NCBI GenBank assembly: GCA_000620945.1
Contig: KK211198.1
Location: 62,001 to 126,000 of the forward strand
Direction of reading: 5' to 3'
DNA length: 64,000 bases
Source: [Clostridium] viride DSM 6836
Lineage (GTDB): Bacteria > Bacillota > Clostridia > Oscillospirales > Oscillospiraceae
Shown here: positions 18,099-28,231 of the stretch, piece by piece
How the letters are laid out: each line of letters begins with the position of its first letter
How positions within the stretch are numbered: position 1 is the first letter of the stretch
Program-made: the position numbers and the translations under genes
Notes under the pieces: model-generated
Told to the model about the DNA's origin: nothing
Database searches by the model: none
Seen by the model: the letters and a program-made list of their open reading frames with translations, nothing else

Positions 18099-18339
18099 GG
18101 ATTCACCTTCCTAATTGAGTTCAAATTGGTCTTTCCCGTTTATATAGCAGGAAGCACGTCTTGTACTTCTTGAGGATACAAAAAGAGATGCCCTGTCAGT
18201 CTGCATTCAAGCATTTATAATAATATACCAATATTTGTTTTTTTACGCAATGAGATTTCATTGTTAGTTATCTAGAGACCAAAATGATAAAAACACCGGT
18301 GGTATTTCAGATGCGCCTTGAGGTCGGCATTTAGAGCTC

Positions 18340-18365
18340 CTGTTACTCATGGTAGTGAGTAACAG
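18340..18365. repeat. 10-bp inverted repeat upstream of the Rph-like gene
   Basis: CTGTTACTCA and its exact complement around a 6-base loop, about 95 bases before the TTG start. No T-run, so an operator or leader hairpin is more likely than a terminator. The rest of 18099-18458 shows nothing else I recognise. Confidence 0.6.
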
Positions 18366-18458
18366 ACTAACAGCTTGGGATTCAAACGATCTACATGCCT
18401 TAAAGAATAAGGTTCTAGAGCTTTACCTATTTGGTGTAAGTAAGAGGAGGAAAGAGTC

Positions 18459-21083
18459 TTGAACCACTCCATTCTATTTTTCAAGGACATCACCAAGGAA
18501 AATTCTCACCTTGTCGGGGGCAAAGGGACAAACCTTGGGATTATGACCCAGGCTGGTTTTCCCGTCCCCAACGGCTTTTGCATCACTACTGAGACTTATT
18601 GCAACTTTTTAGAGCAAAATAACCTCAACGAGTTTCTCAGTACCCACAGTGACGGGGCTGAAATTCGTGCTGCCTTTATAAGCTCCCCTATTCCTGATTA
18701 TTTAGAAGCCCAAGTAACTCGTGCTCTTTCCAAGTTTCCAAAGAATACCTTTTTTGGCGTACGATCCAGTGCCACCGCAGAGGATCTAGAGGGGGCCTCT
18801 TTTGCAGGACAGCAGGACACTTACCTCAATGTAAGAGCTCAAGATGTGCTCCACGCCGTCCGCAATTGCTGGGCATCTCTGTATACCGACCGCGCAATTC
18901 AGTATCGGAACAAAAACCACATTCCCCACCAGTCTGTTCACATGTCCGTTGTGGTACAAAAGATGGTACACTCTGATCTGTCTGGCATCTTATTCACCGC
19001 AGACCCTCTTACCGAGAGTCGCAATGTGATCTCCATTGATGCGGGCTATGGACTGGGAGAAGCCCTGGTCTCTGGCCTGGTCTCCCCGGATATTTACAAA
19101 TATGGCAAGCGAGAGAGGGCAATTCTAAGTAAAGACATCTCCGAGAAAAAACTAGCCATCCTCCCTCTTCCAGAAGGAGGCACCAAAACAGTTGACCTCC
19201 CTCCAGAGCAGGCAAAGTCACAGGCTTTATCAGACCAGCAAATCACGGAGCTAGCGCAAATCGGACTAAAAATAGAAGAGTACTACAAAAAGCCCCAAGA
19301 CATTGAGTGGTGCTTTGAGGATGGAATCCTTTATGTCGTTCAGTCCCGTCCCATTACCTCCCTGTTCCCCTTGGTTACCCCCCGTCCCAAGGAGGATGGC
19401 CTTCACACCTATGTTTCCTTTGGACATGTGCAGATGATGTTAGCCCCCATCTCTCCCATGGGGCGTGACTTTCTAGCGTTGATGACCCGAAATTCCCAGG
19501 TTCCCATTATTGAATACCAGTCAACAGCTGTGCGGCAGGCGGGTGGTCGGGTGTATATCGACGTCAGCGGAGGGTTGCAATATGACCAATTTCAACGTCA
19601 TGCCCTGCCCTTTGCTGCCAATGCCGACGCGCTCATCTCCATGGCACTTTTAGATCTGGTCAAGCGACCCAATTTCAAGGCACACCATTATAGGAGGCAC
19701 GGCTCCTTCAAGACCGCGCTCAAGTTTGTCAAAACTACTCCAATTAAGGTGGTACACCGCTTTTTGCTGGAGGACACTTCGGATACTTTGGTTCGGATGA
19801 ACTCCCTCGTCAAATCCATGGTGGAGCATGGATCACCCATGAGTAGTGACAAGAGTGGCCTAGAAAAGTTAGAAATTATCTACGATAAAATGGCGTTTTT
19901 CAAGGTGCTCATCCCCAGTGCTTTGCCCCTACTCACTCCAGGCATCCTTAGCATGAAAAAGCTGGAGGCCATGGAGCGTGAGGCTTTCGGTGAAGTGACC
20001 TACACCCCCCAAATTCTCAAGGGGCTAGAAGGCAACATCACTACAGAGATGGGACTCTGGGTGGGCGATCTTGCGGATGAGGTGCGAGCATCCCAAGCCC
20101 TCCGAAGGGAATTTGAGAATGAGAATTATGACACTTTTTATGAGCGCATTGCTGCTATCCCCGATCATGACACCTTCAAGGCGCTCCTGAAAAAGTTTTT
20201 AGACATCTACGGGTGTCGCGCCGCAGGGGAAATCGACGTAGCAACCCCACGGTTTTCGGACCAAGCCGATCTAGTTGCAAAAACCGTGCTGTCCATGGTT
20301 TATACCACAGGCTATAAACAGCACAGGAAAGAATTTGACAAGACGGTACAAGAAGCAAAAGCTGCCATCCCTGTCTTTATCGAGGCCATAAGGGAAAAGC
20401 TGGGCAAAACAAAAGCCAATGAAGCTACAAAACTCATTATCAAGCTACGAAATTGCCTCCCCGTCCGTGAGCATCCAAAATACATCATGATGAGAAACTT
20501 TGAGCTGGCGCGAACAGCCCTGCTAGAAGTAGGAGACGAGCTGGTGGCGGCAGGCAAACTAACCCAGCGAAATGACATTTTTATGATAGGTTTCTTTGAG
20601 CTATACCGTCTGATGCAGCTGGGGGTGGAACTAAAAAAGCTGGTGGTCGAGCGAAAAGAGGAAATGATAGCATACGCTAAACTCACTCCACCGCGAGTTC
20701 TCACCAGTGATGGGGAAATCATCCGCGCCACCTATGCCATAAAAGATCTACCACCAGGCGCCATTGTGGGCATTGCCGCATCCTCTGGCGTGGTAGAGGG
20801 GGTGGCAAAGATCATCTTTGATCCCACAAAGGCAACAGTAGATAAGGGAGAGATCCTAGTCGCCCCCTACACCGACCCAGGCTGGACCACTCTCTTTGTC
20901 AATGCGGCGGCAGTAGTCACCGAAGTGGGGGGCATGCTTACCCACGGCACAGTGGTGGCGCGAGAATACGGTATCCCTGCTGTTGTTGGCGCCGAAAATG
21001 CCACAACCCTTATAAAAACAGGGCAGAAGATACGGGTGGATGGCAACAGCGGTTATGTAATGGTACTGGGCGAGGATGCCTAA
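18459..21083 (+). CDS. PEP-utilising phosphotransferase, rifampicin phosphotransferase-like
   Basis: 874 residues. N-terminal PPDK-type ATP-grasp domain (VGGKGTNLGIMTQAGFPVP; GVRSSATAEDL; IEWCFEDG near 300), a long middle domain, and a C-terminal swivelling His domain with EVGGMLTHGTVVAREYGIPAVVG (catalytic His829). The domain order, the length (RPH is about 867) and the THG-x-VVAREYG-x-PAVVG form fit rifampicin phosphotransferase, which inactivates rifampicin with ATP, better than PEP synthase. But PEP-synthase-like enzymes of unknown substrate share this layout. TTG start with GAGGAGG 8 bases upstream. Single gene. Terminator at 21280. Confidence 0.8.
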   Translation: MNHSILFFKDITKENSHLVGGKGTNLGIMTQAGFPVPNGFCITTETYCNFLEQNNLNEFLSTHSDGAEIRAAFISSPIPDYLEAQVTRALSKFPKNTFFGVRSSATAEDLEGASFAGQQDTYLNVRAQDVLHAVRNCWASLYTDRAIQYRNKNHIPHQSVHMSVVVQKMVHSDLSGILFTADPLTESRNVISIDAGYGLGEALVSGLVSPDIYKYGKRERAILSKDISEKKLAILPLPEGGTKTVDLPPEQAKSQALSDQQITELAQIGLKIEEYYKKPQDIEWCFEDGILYVVQSRPITSLFPLVTPRPKEDGLHTYVSFGHVQMMLAPISPMGRDFLALMTRNSQVPIIEYQSTAVRQAGGRVYIDVSGGLQYDQFQRHALPFAANADALISMALLDLVKRPNFKAHHYRRHGSFKTALKFVKTTPIKVVHRFLLEDTSDTLVRMNSLVKSMVEHGSPMSSDKSGLEKLEIIYDKMAFFKVLIPSALPLLTPGILSMKKLEAMEREAFGEVTYTPQILKGLEGNITTEMGLWVGDLADEVRASQALRREFENENYDTFYERIAAIPDHDTFKALLKKFLDIYGCRAAGEIDVATPRFSDQADLVAKTVLSMVYTTGYKQHRKEFDKTVQEAKAAIPVFIEAIREKLGKTKANEATKLIIKLRNCLPVREHPKYIMMRNFELARTALLEVGDELVAAGKLTQRNDIFMIGFFELYRLMQLGVELKKLVVERKEEMIAYAKLTPPRVLTSDGEIIRATYAIKDLPPGAIVGIAASSGVVEGVAKIIFDPTKATVDKGEILVAPYTDPGWTTLFVNAAAVVTEVGGMLTHGTVVAREYGIPAVVGAENATTLIKTGQKIRVDGNSGYVMVLGEDA

Positions 21084-21112
21084 CAATTATAGGCTCTATT
21101 CTTGACGGTAAC

Positions 21113-21259
21113 GATACTGCCCGTATACTTGGCGGGCACATAACCGTAGTGCTGGCACTCATCTGTCTGGAACTCGCACAGTTGGTGACAATGCGTGGCT
21201 CGTTCGACATTGATGACATCATCTTGAATGCCGACGGGGTTTGCAAAAAAAGCTCGTGA
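21113..21259 (+). pseudogene. VanZ-family fragment
   Basis: In the frame that opens at 21083, the text GGHITVVLALICLELAQL followed by RGSFDIDDIILNADG matches the end of VanZ-like membrane proteins (ELLQL...FDIDDIILN-x-LGG). There is no start, the N-terminal part is missing, and the frame breaks after 'ILN' to end at TGA 21257-21259. I read it as a deletion remnant. Confidence 0.6.
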
Positions 21260-21279
21260 AGCTTGAGGATATAAATTAG

Positions 21280-21311
21280 GGAGTTGCTGGTTTTCCAGCT
21301 ACTCCCTTTTA
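21280..21311 (+). terminator. Terminator downstream of the Rph-like gene
   Basis: 12-bp stem with one mismatch (21280-21291 with 21296-21307), TTTT loop and four T residues. Confidence 0.6.
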
Positions 21312-21361
21312 CACAACTATGGTACTTACTATATACATAAGTTCTTCCGTGATGAGGGCAT

Positions 21362-21390
21362 AAAAAAGGTCTGTCCTTTGGAGACAGACC
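21362..21390 (-). terminator. Terminator of the chemoreceptor gene
   Basis: 8-bp perfect stem (21368-21375 with 21383-21390) followed on the minus strand by six T residues (21362-21367), 15 bases after the stop. Confidence 0.8.
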
Positions 21391-21404
21391 CATCTCGTAA
21401 TATT

Positions 21405-23369
21405 TTATTCTTTGAGCCTGAACTGACTAACTAAACGATTCAGCATTTCTGCTTGTGCATTTAATTCTTCGCTTGCAGCAGCACTTTCTTCTGCTGTCGC
21501 ACTATTGGTATGAACAACGGTTGCAACTTGCTCAATTCCTACATTAATTTGTAATGCAGCAGCAGCTTGACTCTCGGAAGCTTCCGTGATTTTCTCAATC
21601 AACGTTACAGCTTGCCTTGTTACCTTCTCGCTTACATCTAAATATTTTGCTGTGTTGTCTACAATTTCAGAACCAGCCTCTACAGCTACCAAAGTTTCTC
21701 CGATGAGGGTAGTTGTATTTTTGGCTGCATCTGCCGACTTGCTTGCTAAATTTCTGACTTCATCAGCGACAACGGCAAAGCCTTTCCCAGCTGTTCCAGC
21801 TCTAGCTGCTTCTACTGCTGCATTTAAGGCAAGGATATTTGTTTGGAAAGCAATATCCTCAATTACTTTAATGATTTTAGAGATTTCAGATGACTTAGCG
21901 TTGATTTGATTCATTGCTTCAACCAAATGTTTCATCTCGTCATTACTCTTGAAAATTTCTTTGCCTGCCAATTTAGCGCTTTCATTTGCTTGTATGGCAT
22001 TATCAGCATTTTGCTTGATTTGTTCTGTAACTTTAGCTATTGATGAAGATAATTCCTCTATAGAACTAGCCTGTTCAGTTGCACCTTGAGACAGCGCCTG
22101 AGCCCCGCTAGAGACTTGCTCTGAACCACTGGCTACTTGTTCAGAGGCCTGATCAATTTGCCTTAACACACGATTCATCGACATTATAATGGTCTCGGTG
22201 GACGTCTGGATAGGAACAAAATCTCCCTCGTAAACTGCTTGTGTTCGAACTGTAAAATTGTTGTTAGCCATTTCACCTAGTACATAGGTAATATCTCTAA
22301 TAATGTCATTTAATTGTTTGACTAAGATCGAGGTCCCATTGTTCAACAAGCCAATTTCGTCTTTTCTGTTGGTAATCGCTACTTCGGTGGTCAAATCACC
22401 CTTGGAAAGCTTTAGTAAACGCTCGCAGCACGCCCTGATTGGCTTAGTCAGCCCATTTGCAAACCTTATCGAAATTAGCGTTCCCAGTACAATAAAAATA
22501 ACAGCTATGATAACGGTAACCTCGATAGCAATATAAAAATTCTTTAGACATTCTGATATTTCTGAAGATACTCCAATACTCCAGTGATCTGTATTTTCGA
22601 TTGGAGCATAGCCTTGAAGCCAAACTTCATTATCATAAGTATACTTTCCATATCCACTTTCACCCGCTAACATTCTTTTTTCTATTTCAGCACAATCTTT
22701 CAATGTTCTATCGGTCTTTGCATCTTCAATTGTATTTTCAACGCCGATCGCTTCTGGTGTACTTCCTGCAACATTCACTCCTGCTTTATTAATAATATAG
22801 CTGTCTCCGCTTTCTCCAACCTTAATATCTGCTAACATCTGATTAAGAAAATCCTTGTTTGGACAAAAATAAACAACTCCAACAATTTCCGATCCAGTTA
22901 TACCATTTTTCCAAAGTGGTGCTGATACAACGAACATAAGTGTTTTTCCATTATCAGATAGGATAGGATCACTTATAAAGGTTTCGCCTCTTAAAGCGGA
23001 CTGAAAAAAATCTTTATCCCAATAGCTAAGACCGTCAAAAAGACCGATTCCGTTTGGGTTAACTATATTTCCTGATTCAAATTTATAACGTTCAACTTTC
23101 TGAGCAATGAGTTGATGTTTCACGCTTGCATTCACTTCAGTACTCGATAACTCCCCTGTACAACCAGTTTCAACTGCAATATTTTTTAAATTACTTATTC
23201 CTGACGAAACTCGTTGGGCAGCCACATCTGCTGTCTCTGTTAAAGTGAGTTTTAACGTAGATTCAGCTGTTTTGTAGTTTAGATAACTACTACTCAAACC
23301 TAAGCTACCAATTATAAACAAGATAACTACGAGAAGTACAACAACGATCTGAGTACGTATGCTCTTCAT
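21405..23369 (-). CDS. Methyl-accepting chemotaxis protein with dCache-type sensor
   Basis: 654 residues from the ATG at 23369 (AGGAG 8 bases upstream; an in-frame codon 18 positions earlier lacks a ribosome binding site). Two membrane segments (about 8-30 and 285-310) enclose a Cache-like periplasmic sensor ([35 protein letters not shown]). HAMP follows, then the signalling domain with hairpin tip [24 protein letters not shown] and methylation helices. Cache domains of this type often bind amino acids or carboxylates. It sits beside the GABA permease gene but has its own promoter; a link to GABA sensing is only a guess. Confidence 0.92.
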   Translation of the reverse strand: MKSIRTQIVVVLLVVILFIIGSLGLSSSYLNYKTAESTLKLTLTETADVAAQRVSSGISNLKNIAVETGCTGELSSTEVNASVKHQLIAQKVERYKFESGNIVNPNGIGLFDGLSYWDKDFFQSALRGETFISDPILSDNGKTLMFVVSAPLWKNGITGSEIVGVVYFCPNKDFLNQMLADIKVGESGDSYIINKAGVNVAGSTPEAIGVENTIEDAKTDRTLKDCAEIEKRMLAGESGYGKYTYDNEVWLQGYAPIENTDHWSIGVSSEISECLKNFYIAIEVTVIIAVIFIVLGTLISIRFANGLTKPIRACCERLLKLSKGDLTTEVAITNRKDEIGLLNNGTSILVKQLNDIIRDITYVLGEMANNNFTVRTQAVYEGDFVPIQTSTETIIMSMNRVLRQIDQASEQVASGSEQVSSGAQALSQGATEQASSIEELSSSIAKVTEQIKQNADNAIQANESAKLAGKEIFKSNDEMKHLVEAMNQINAKSSEISKIIKVIEDIAFQTNILALNAAVEAARAGTAGKGFAVVADEVRNLASKSADAAKNTTTLIGETLVAVEAGSEIVDNTAKYLDVSEKVTRQAVTLIEKITEASESQAAAALQINVGIEQVATVVHTNSATAEESAAASEELNAQAEMLNRLVSQFRLKE

Positions 23370-23418
23370 ATCGTCCACGCTCCTGACAAATTTCCATAAA
23401 ATACGACAAATATGGTTG

Positions 23419-23448
23419 ATCATACCAGATAATGGTTATTAAAGTCAA
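23419..23448 (-). promoter_or_regulatory. SigA-type promoter of the chemoreceptor gene
   Basis: Minus strand TTGACT, 18-base spacer, TATGAT with TGG before it. Confidence 0.6.
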
Positions 23449-23665
23449 TCAAATTATTCGAGTACTTACAATGAATATTATCAGTAACGTTAAGAACTTC
23501 GGTTAACACTCCTTCCACAGACATTATTCCGTCCAATCATCTTAATAACTTCTTGGTTAATTGAACTGTGATGAACTAAAATCACATGTTACTGGATGCG
23601 CATCAAAAACACACAAGCAATTATTTGTTTGCTAATAGTTGAAAGGTGTTGATTAAAATGTTAGG

Positions 23666-23821
23666 CTATTCAATTTTGTTAAATGGTCCATAAAATAGTA
23701 GTTTCTTCGATTGAGGGTTCAATCCCAGAATCGTAACGTTTCCATCGTCTAAAGGCTTCGTACCTAGAATACATTCAATTGCGGTGCTTTTCCCGGCACC
23801 GTTTGCTCCAAGTAGTCCAAT
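23666..23821 (-). pseudogene. ABC transporter ATP-binding subunit fragment
   Basis: 52 open codons flanked by stops on both sides. They encode the Walker A block GLLGANGAGKST followed by AIECILGTKPLDDGNVTILG, a classical ABC-2/bacitracin-type ATPase N-terminal region. No start codon, no signature motif and no Walker B. A remnant of a deleted transporter. The surrounding 23425-23842 holds nothing else I can name. Confidence 0.8.
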
Positions 23822-23842
23822 CTACCTAAATATGATTAGACA

Positions 23843-23888
23843 AAAATACTGCTATCCCCATGGTTTTTCGTCTGCCACGGGGATAGCA
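23843..23888 (-). terminator. Terminator of the GABA operon
   Basis: 14-bp stem with one mismatch (23850-23863 with 23875-23888). On the minus strand a T5 tract follows. It lies 60 bases after the permease stop. Confidence 0.7.
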
Positions 23889-23947
23889 TGTAGTAAGAGC
23901 AATATGAAAAGAGTAGAGTAAGCGTTGCAATTTACTTGCCGAAAAGA

Positions 23948-25423
23948 TTACTTGCTGGGTGCGCTAACCGGCGCTTCACTCATTTTAGCAAAGAGAGTTG
24001 CTTCACGCTGGGCGATTGGTACAGCATTTCTCTCGCCTGCGCTGACAAAGTACAGAACAAGGCCCAAGATATACCAAGCAGCAAAAAGGATCACTGCCAG
24101 ATTGCCCATATATGCAGGTGATCCGGGAATCAGAAGCATGATCAGCACGACGGCGGAGAAAATGCCTCCAAACCAAGCCGTCTTTGATCCGCCTGGCAAA
24201 CGATATGGTCTGTGCATGTTGGGCTCTTTTTTGCGCAAGTGGGCGCAGGCGAAGCTCGTAATCATCCAGCTAAGCACGTAGCCTGCTGCCGAAAAGCTAG
24301 TGAGAGGGTCAATGAGTCCCATGCCCAGGAATGGAGCCGCAAGGGACAGAACACCACAGGTAATCATTGCGGTTGTCGGTGTTCCGTAAACAGGGTGCTG
24401 CTTCGCAAAGATTTTGGGAATCATGTTGGCTCTTGCCAAGCTCATCATCAAACGAGGAGATGCCATCAGGAAGCTGTTCCATGTGGTAAGTAAACCGCAG
24501 AGAGCTCCGATCATAATCAGATAATAGAGTGCGCTGCCAATGCCACCCTGATATACCGTTTGCAACAAGTTAGCTGCAGCTGGGCTCTTCATGTCGCTAA
24601 AGAACTGCTGCCAGGGCATTGCGCTTCCCAATGAGAAGAGCAAAATAGCATAGAATAAGCAGGCCAATGTTACCGAGAGGACCACGGTCTTACCAACGGA
24701 TGCTAGATCCCCAGAGGCATCTTCTACGGCCTGAGGAATGGTTTCAAAGCCACAGAGGAAGAATGGAGCTGTAGCCAAAATGGAGAGTGCACCGGTGAAG
24801 AAGCTGTTGTGTGTTCCTCTTCCGATGTTCTCGTAAACTGGTTGGAAGTTATGAACATCATACTTGCCCAAGCTGGCAATAATGGCGATGCCACCAGCAG
24901 CCAAAAGAATAATACAAAGAATACGCTGAACACTGGCCGATGCGCTGGCCCCTCTCCAGTTAATCCAGAAGAAAACCACCGTACATATTGTGCCTAAGAC
25001 AATATTACCCAAGTAGATGTCGCCACCAGCCAAGGTGTAAAGTGGATCACCTGATTTTAAAACAGGGAACAAAATGCTTGCGATGTCGCAGATGTAAATG
25101 GCTTCCCATGGAATTAGTGTTACGAATGCGCCAAAGGCTGCCCAGCCAGATAGGAATGAGATTTTTTCACCGAATGCCTTATAGGCAAATGCTGCGCCAC
25201 CACCGGCCACCGGTAGCATGGGAGTGAGTTCACAATAGCACAGGGCAACCGGTACCACTAGGATAAGTGCAATGAAATAGCCTGCGCATGCTGGCAAGGA
25301 ACCGCCGCTGTTTGCCATCCACTTGTTAATGGATACCGCCCAGCCTACACCAACGATTGCGCCAAAACCGATGCAAAAGAAGTCAAATGCGCCAATGCCT
25401 TTTTTCGTTTCTGGTTTGCTCAT
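23948..25423 (-). CDS. APC-superfamily amino acid permease, probable GABA importer
   Basis: 491 residues with about 12 hydrophobic segments. The N-terminal GFGAIVGVGW is the substrate-binding helix-1 signature of APC transporters, and the middle shows GFETIPQAVEDASGD, typical of the family. Last gene of the minus-strand GABA series; 267 bases separate it from gabT. I found no sigma-54 or clear sigA promoter in that gap, so read-through is plausible. Substrate is inferred from context; it could also be a GABA/glutamate exchanger. ATG with GGGAGGTAACC upstream. Confidence 0.85.
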   Translation of the reverse strand: MSKPETKKGIGAFDFFCIGFGAIVGVGWAVSINKWMANSGGSLPACAGYFIALILVVPVALCYCELTPMLPVAGGGAAFAYKAFGEKISFLSGWAAFGAFVTLIPWEAIYICDIASILFPVLKSGDPLYTLAGGDIYLGNIVLGTICTVVFFWINWRGASASASVQRILCIILLAAGGIAIIASLGKYDVHNFQPVYENIGRGTHNSFFTGALSILATAPFFLCGFETIPQAVEDASGDLASVGKTVVLSVTLACLFYAILLFSLGSAMPWQQFFSDMKSPAAANLLQTVYQGGIGSALYYLIMIGALCGLLTTWNSFLMASPRLMMSLARANMIPKIFAKQHPVYGTPTTAMITCGVLSLAAPFLGMGLIDPLTSFSAAGYVLSWMITSFACAHLRKKEPNMHRPYRLPGGSKTAWFGGIFSAVVLIMLLIPGSPAYMGNLAVILFAAWYILGLVLYFVSAGERNAVPIAQREATLFAKMSEAPVSAPSK

Positions 25424-25690
25424 GAGGTTACCTCCCTAAATTGCTTTTCTCTCATTGATTGTTGTGCAGTGCTTTCTTGTTTGACTGTGCGGTGTGATTG
25501 GGGGACTTATTGATTCAATGCTCCAGAATCAACGTCAACATGACGATTCTGCATCGCAGCACCCGTATTTTTGATATCTTATCGTACGCGCCGTGTTATG
25601 TTACAAAAGCACAGGTAATTGAGCTAAAATCACAGTCAAGCATCGCTTGGAAACACGAAACACGAAGGGAGATTGCGCTTTGACGTGGGT
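25424..25690. other. Intergenic region between gabT and the permease gene
   Basis: 267 bases. I see only the permease ribosome binding site at its left end. No terminator, -24/-12 element or known RNA motif could be found. Confidence 0.4.
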
Positions 25691-27046
25691 TTACTCCATA
25701 CATTTCTGAATAGCAGCTTCTAGAATCGTGAGGCCTTCCTCTAGTTGTTCGTCGGTGATGACGAGCGGTGCTAAGAATCGAATCACATTGCCATATGTAC
25801 CTGCATTTTCAACCATAAGTCCATTCTGAGCTGCCTCAAGAACAATGGCTTTTACCATTGCCGGAATTGGTTCTTTTGATTTTTTGTCCTTCACAAACTC
25901 CAAGCCAATCATTCCGCCCAATCCTCGGACGTCACCAATACACTCGTACTTTTCCTTCCATTCATTGTATCGGGCCATCACGGTAGCTCCAATTTCGGCC
26001 GAACGCTCTGCCAAGTGGTCACGCTCCATAATTTCAATGGTTTTCAAAGCTGCGGCACAAGCTAAAGCATTACCGCCGAAGGTTCCGCCTACTGTTCCAG
26101 CAGGAACGGAATCCATAATTTCAGCACTTGCAACGATGGCACATAGTGGTACACCCGCGGCAATAGACTTGGCAGTGCTCAAAATGTCTGGCTGCACACC
26201 TGCATCTTTCCAATGCTCAGAGGCAAACATCTTCCCGGTGCGGCAGAATCCAGATTGCACTTCGTCGACCACCATCATAATTCCATAGTCATCACAAATC
26301 TTCCGGATGGCTTTGATCCATTCGATCGGAGCGGGAATAAACCCTCCTTCTCCCTGTAACGGTTCCACGACAATAGCTGCCACGTATTGGGGTGCAATGC
26401 CTTCTGTGAAGACCTCTTTTAGACTATTGATGTAATAGTCTATGGCGTCCTCTTCCGGCATTCCGGCAGGTTTACGGTACAAATATGGGAACTGTGCACG
26501 GTACACGCCATTTGCCATTGGTCCCATGCCCGTTGCATAGGCTTTATTGGCGGTCATGGTCATGGTGAGTAATGTGCGACCGTGGAACGCCCCGGAGAAT
26601 ACAATAATATTATCTCGTTTTGTAAATCCTTTTGCGATTTTTACTGCATTTTCGTTTGCTTCCGCACCGGAGTTAGCCAAAAAGGCCTTTTTCTTCTCTC
26701 CTCGAACGGGAGTGATCGAGCAGATTTTTTCACAGACGGCAATATAACCTTCATGAGTCACGATGTTTTGCATGCCATGGAAAAAGCAATCGGCTTGTGC
26801 CTTTACCGCTTCGACTACTTCAGGTTGTGAGTATCCGATGTTTAGAACACCGACCCCGCCAATCCAGTCTAAAAAATAATTGCCATCCACATCCTCAAAC
26901 ATGGCCCCTTCCCCACGCTTGATGACCGCTGGATACATGCAGCCAATTGCATTTGGCATAACCTGAGATCTGCGTTTCAAGATTTCTTTTGCCTTTGGAC
27001 CAGGAAGAGTTTCGGTAATAATCCTCGGGAGTGCTTTTCCTAACAT
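25691..27046 (-). CDS. gabT: 4-aminobutyrate aminotransferase
   Basis: 451 residues. Class III PLP aminotransferase converting GABA + 2-oxoglutarate to succinic semialdehyde + glutamate. NSGAEANENAVKIAK, SGAFHGRT, VVEPLQGEGGF, the PLP-ring Asp in VVDEVQSGFCRTG (Asp261) and the PLP lysine in STAKSIAAG (Lys293) are present. The ATG at 27046 has AAAGGAG 8 bases upstream, itself inside a longer frame. It lies 51 bases after the 4-hydroxybutyrate dehydrogenase gene, which reduces its product, so the neighbourhood supports the GABA assignment. Confidence 0.93.
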   Translation of the reverse strand: MLGKALPRIITETLPGPKAKEILKRRSQVMPNAIGCMYPAVIKRGEGAMFEDVDGNYFLDWIGGVGVLNIGYSQPEVVEAVKAQADCFFHGMQNIVTHEGYIAVCEKICSITPVRGEKKKAFLANSGAEANENAVKIAKGFTKRDNIIVFSGAFHGRTLLTMTMTANKAYATGMGPMANGVYRAQFPYLYRKPAGMPEEDAIDYYINSLKEVFTEGIAPQYVAAIVVEPLQGEGGFIPAPIEWIKAIRKICDDYGIMMVVDEVQSGFCRTGKMFASEHWKDAGVQPDILSTAKSIAAGVPLCAIVASAEIMDSVPAGTVGGTFGGNALACAAALKTIEIMERDHLAERSAEIGATVMARYNEWKEKYECIGDVRGLGGMIGLEFVKDKKSKEPIPAMVKAIVLEAAQNGLMVENAGTYGNVIRFLAPLVITDEQLEEGLTILEAAIQKCME

Positions 27047-27097
27047 AGTGATCGCTCCTTTCATTTTTTACGCTTATATCATATTGTTCTAAACGAT

Positions 27098-28210
27098 TTA
27101 GAACAGGGTCCGATAAATGTTGTAAACGGCATCATCATCTAGGGGAACAAAATTATTGGACATCAATCTTTGTTGATTTTGGCGAACCGAAATCGTAAAT
27201 TCCATAAGATTCGCTTCGGTTACACCGTATTGGTTGAGTGGTTTTTTGGGTAGCAGTACATTTAACAGGGTTTCTAATTCTTCATAGACATGACTTACTT
27301 CACAGCCTAGAATCTCGGCAATGAATGAGTTTAGCTTCGCAATTTCACCATCCGAGCGGATGGACATATACTGATTCATCACGCCGGTAAAAATCGCATA
27401 GTTTGCTTCACCGTGGGGGACATGATAGGTGGCACCTAGAGGATAACTGAGTGCATGCACTGCGGCACAGCCGGCATTTCCAAACGCAATTCCCGCATAG
27501 TTGCTTGCGGTTAAAAATTGCTCTAAAAGTGAAATTCTTGCTTCAGGCCCCTGATCGCGTATCTCAAGATAACCATTTAGGATCAGTTCAATCGCCTTAT
27601 AGCTAAATAATTGGGTTATTTCACTGGCTTTCGGAGAAAGGGTCGATTCAATTGCGTGAATCAAGGCATCGATTGAGCTTGTGGCAAAAAAGCGGAATGG
27701 GAGCCTTGCTAAGAGTTCTGGAATCAGGACGGCACTATCTGCAAATAAAGCATCTGCCGCTAGGCCTTTTTTTGTCCCTCTGCTATTTAAAGCCAAGATT
27801 GAAATGTTCGTTACTTCACTGCCAGTACCGCAGGTGGTTGGCACCAAAATTAGATGCTTTTCTTTGATAATCTCTTTTTCTCCATCATAAAGAGCAAGGA
27901 CCGGAGAAACATGTTTCAATGCCAAAACCTTCGCAATATCTAAGACAGCACCGCCACCGATGGCGATAATTCGCTGATATTCTTTTTTGATATCCGCATA
28001 AATCGCTTCTACCATCTCATCAGAGGGTTCGCCCTCTCCATACTTTTCTTGAAATATCGTGTCGCAAGTGAGGTCTAGGTCTCCAAAGAAGGGGGCATAT
28101 ATAAATTCATTGGTTAAGATCAAATCGTCGTCTGATAGATGGAACTGGGCTACAAAGTCCCGGCAGGTTTCAAACTTGTAAATAATAGGTTTGATGACAA
28201 ACTGCTTCAT
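27098..28210 (-). CDS. 4-Hydroxybutyrate dehydrogenase (iron-type alcohol dehydrogenase)
   Basis: 370 residues from the ATG at 28210 (AGAAGGG 9 bases upstream), almost the 371 of Clostridium kluyveri 4HbD. NAD-dependent reduction of succinic semialdehyde to 4-hydroxybutyrate. N-terminal nucleotide fold with AIGGGAVLDIAK, VPTTCGTGSEVT, and metal-site histidines in IHAIEST, VHALSYPLG and HVPHGEAN. Directly follows the dehydratase gene, which acts one step later after CoA activation. Confidence 0.9.
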   Translation of the reverse strand: MKQFVIKPIIYKFETCRDFVAQFHLSDDDLILTNEFIYAPFFGDLDLTCDTIFQEKYGEGEPSDEMVEAIYADIKKEYQRIIAIGGGAVLDIAKVLALKHVSPVLALYDGEKEIIKEKHLILVPTTCGTGSEVTNISILALNSRGTKKGLAADALFADSAVLIPELLARLPFRFFATSSIDALIHAIESTLSPKASEITQLFSYKAIELILNGYLEIRDQGPEARISLLEQFLTASNYAGIAFGNAGCAAVHALSYPLGATYHVPHGEANYAIFTGVMNQYMSIRSDGEIAKLNSFIAEILGCEVSHVYEELETLLNVLLPKKPLNQYGVTEANLMEFTISVRQNQQRLMSNNFVPLDDDAVYNIYRTLF

Positions 28211-28231
28211 GGTAACCATCCCTTCTAACAC

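Noticed and set aside
21010-21393. 127-residue minus frame, and a second Cys-rich minus frame after the Rph-like gene
   Set aside because: Neither has a usable start with ribosome binding site; the plus strand of the same DNA matches VanZ.
25424-25690. Second sigma-54 promoter before the permease
   Set aside because: No GG-N10-GC pair with acceptable flanks was found on the minus strand.
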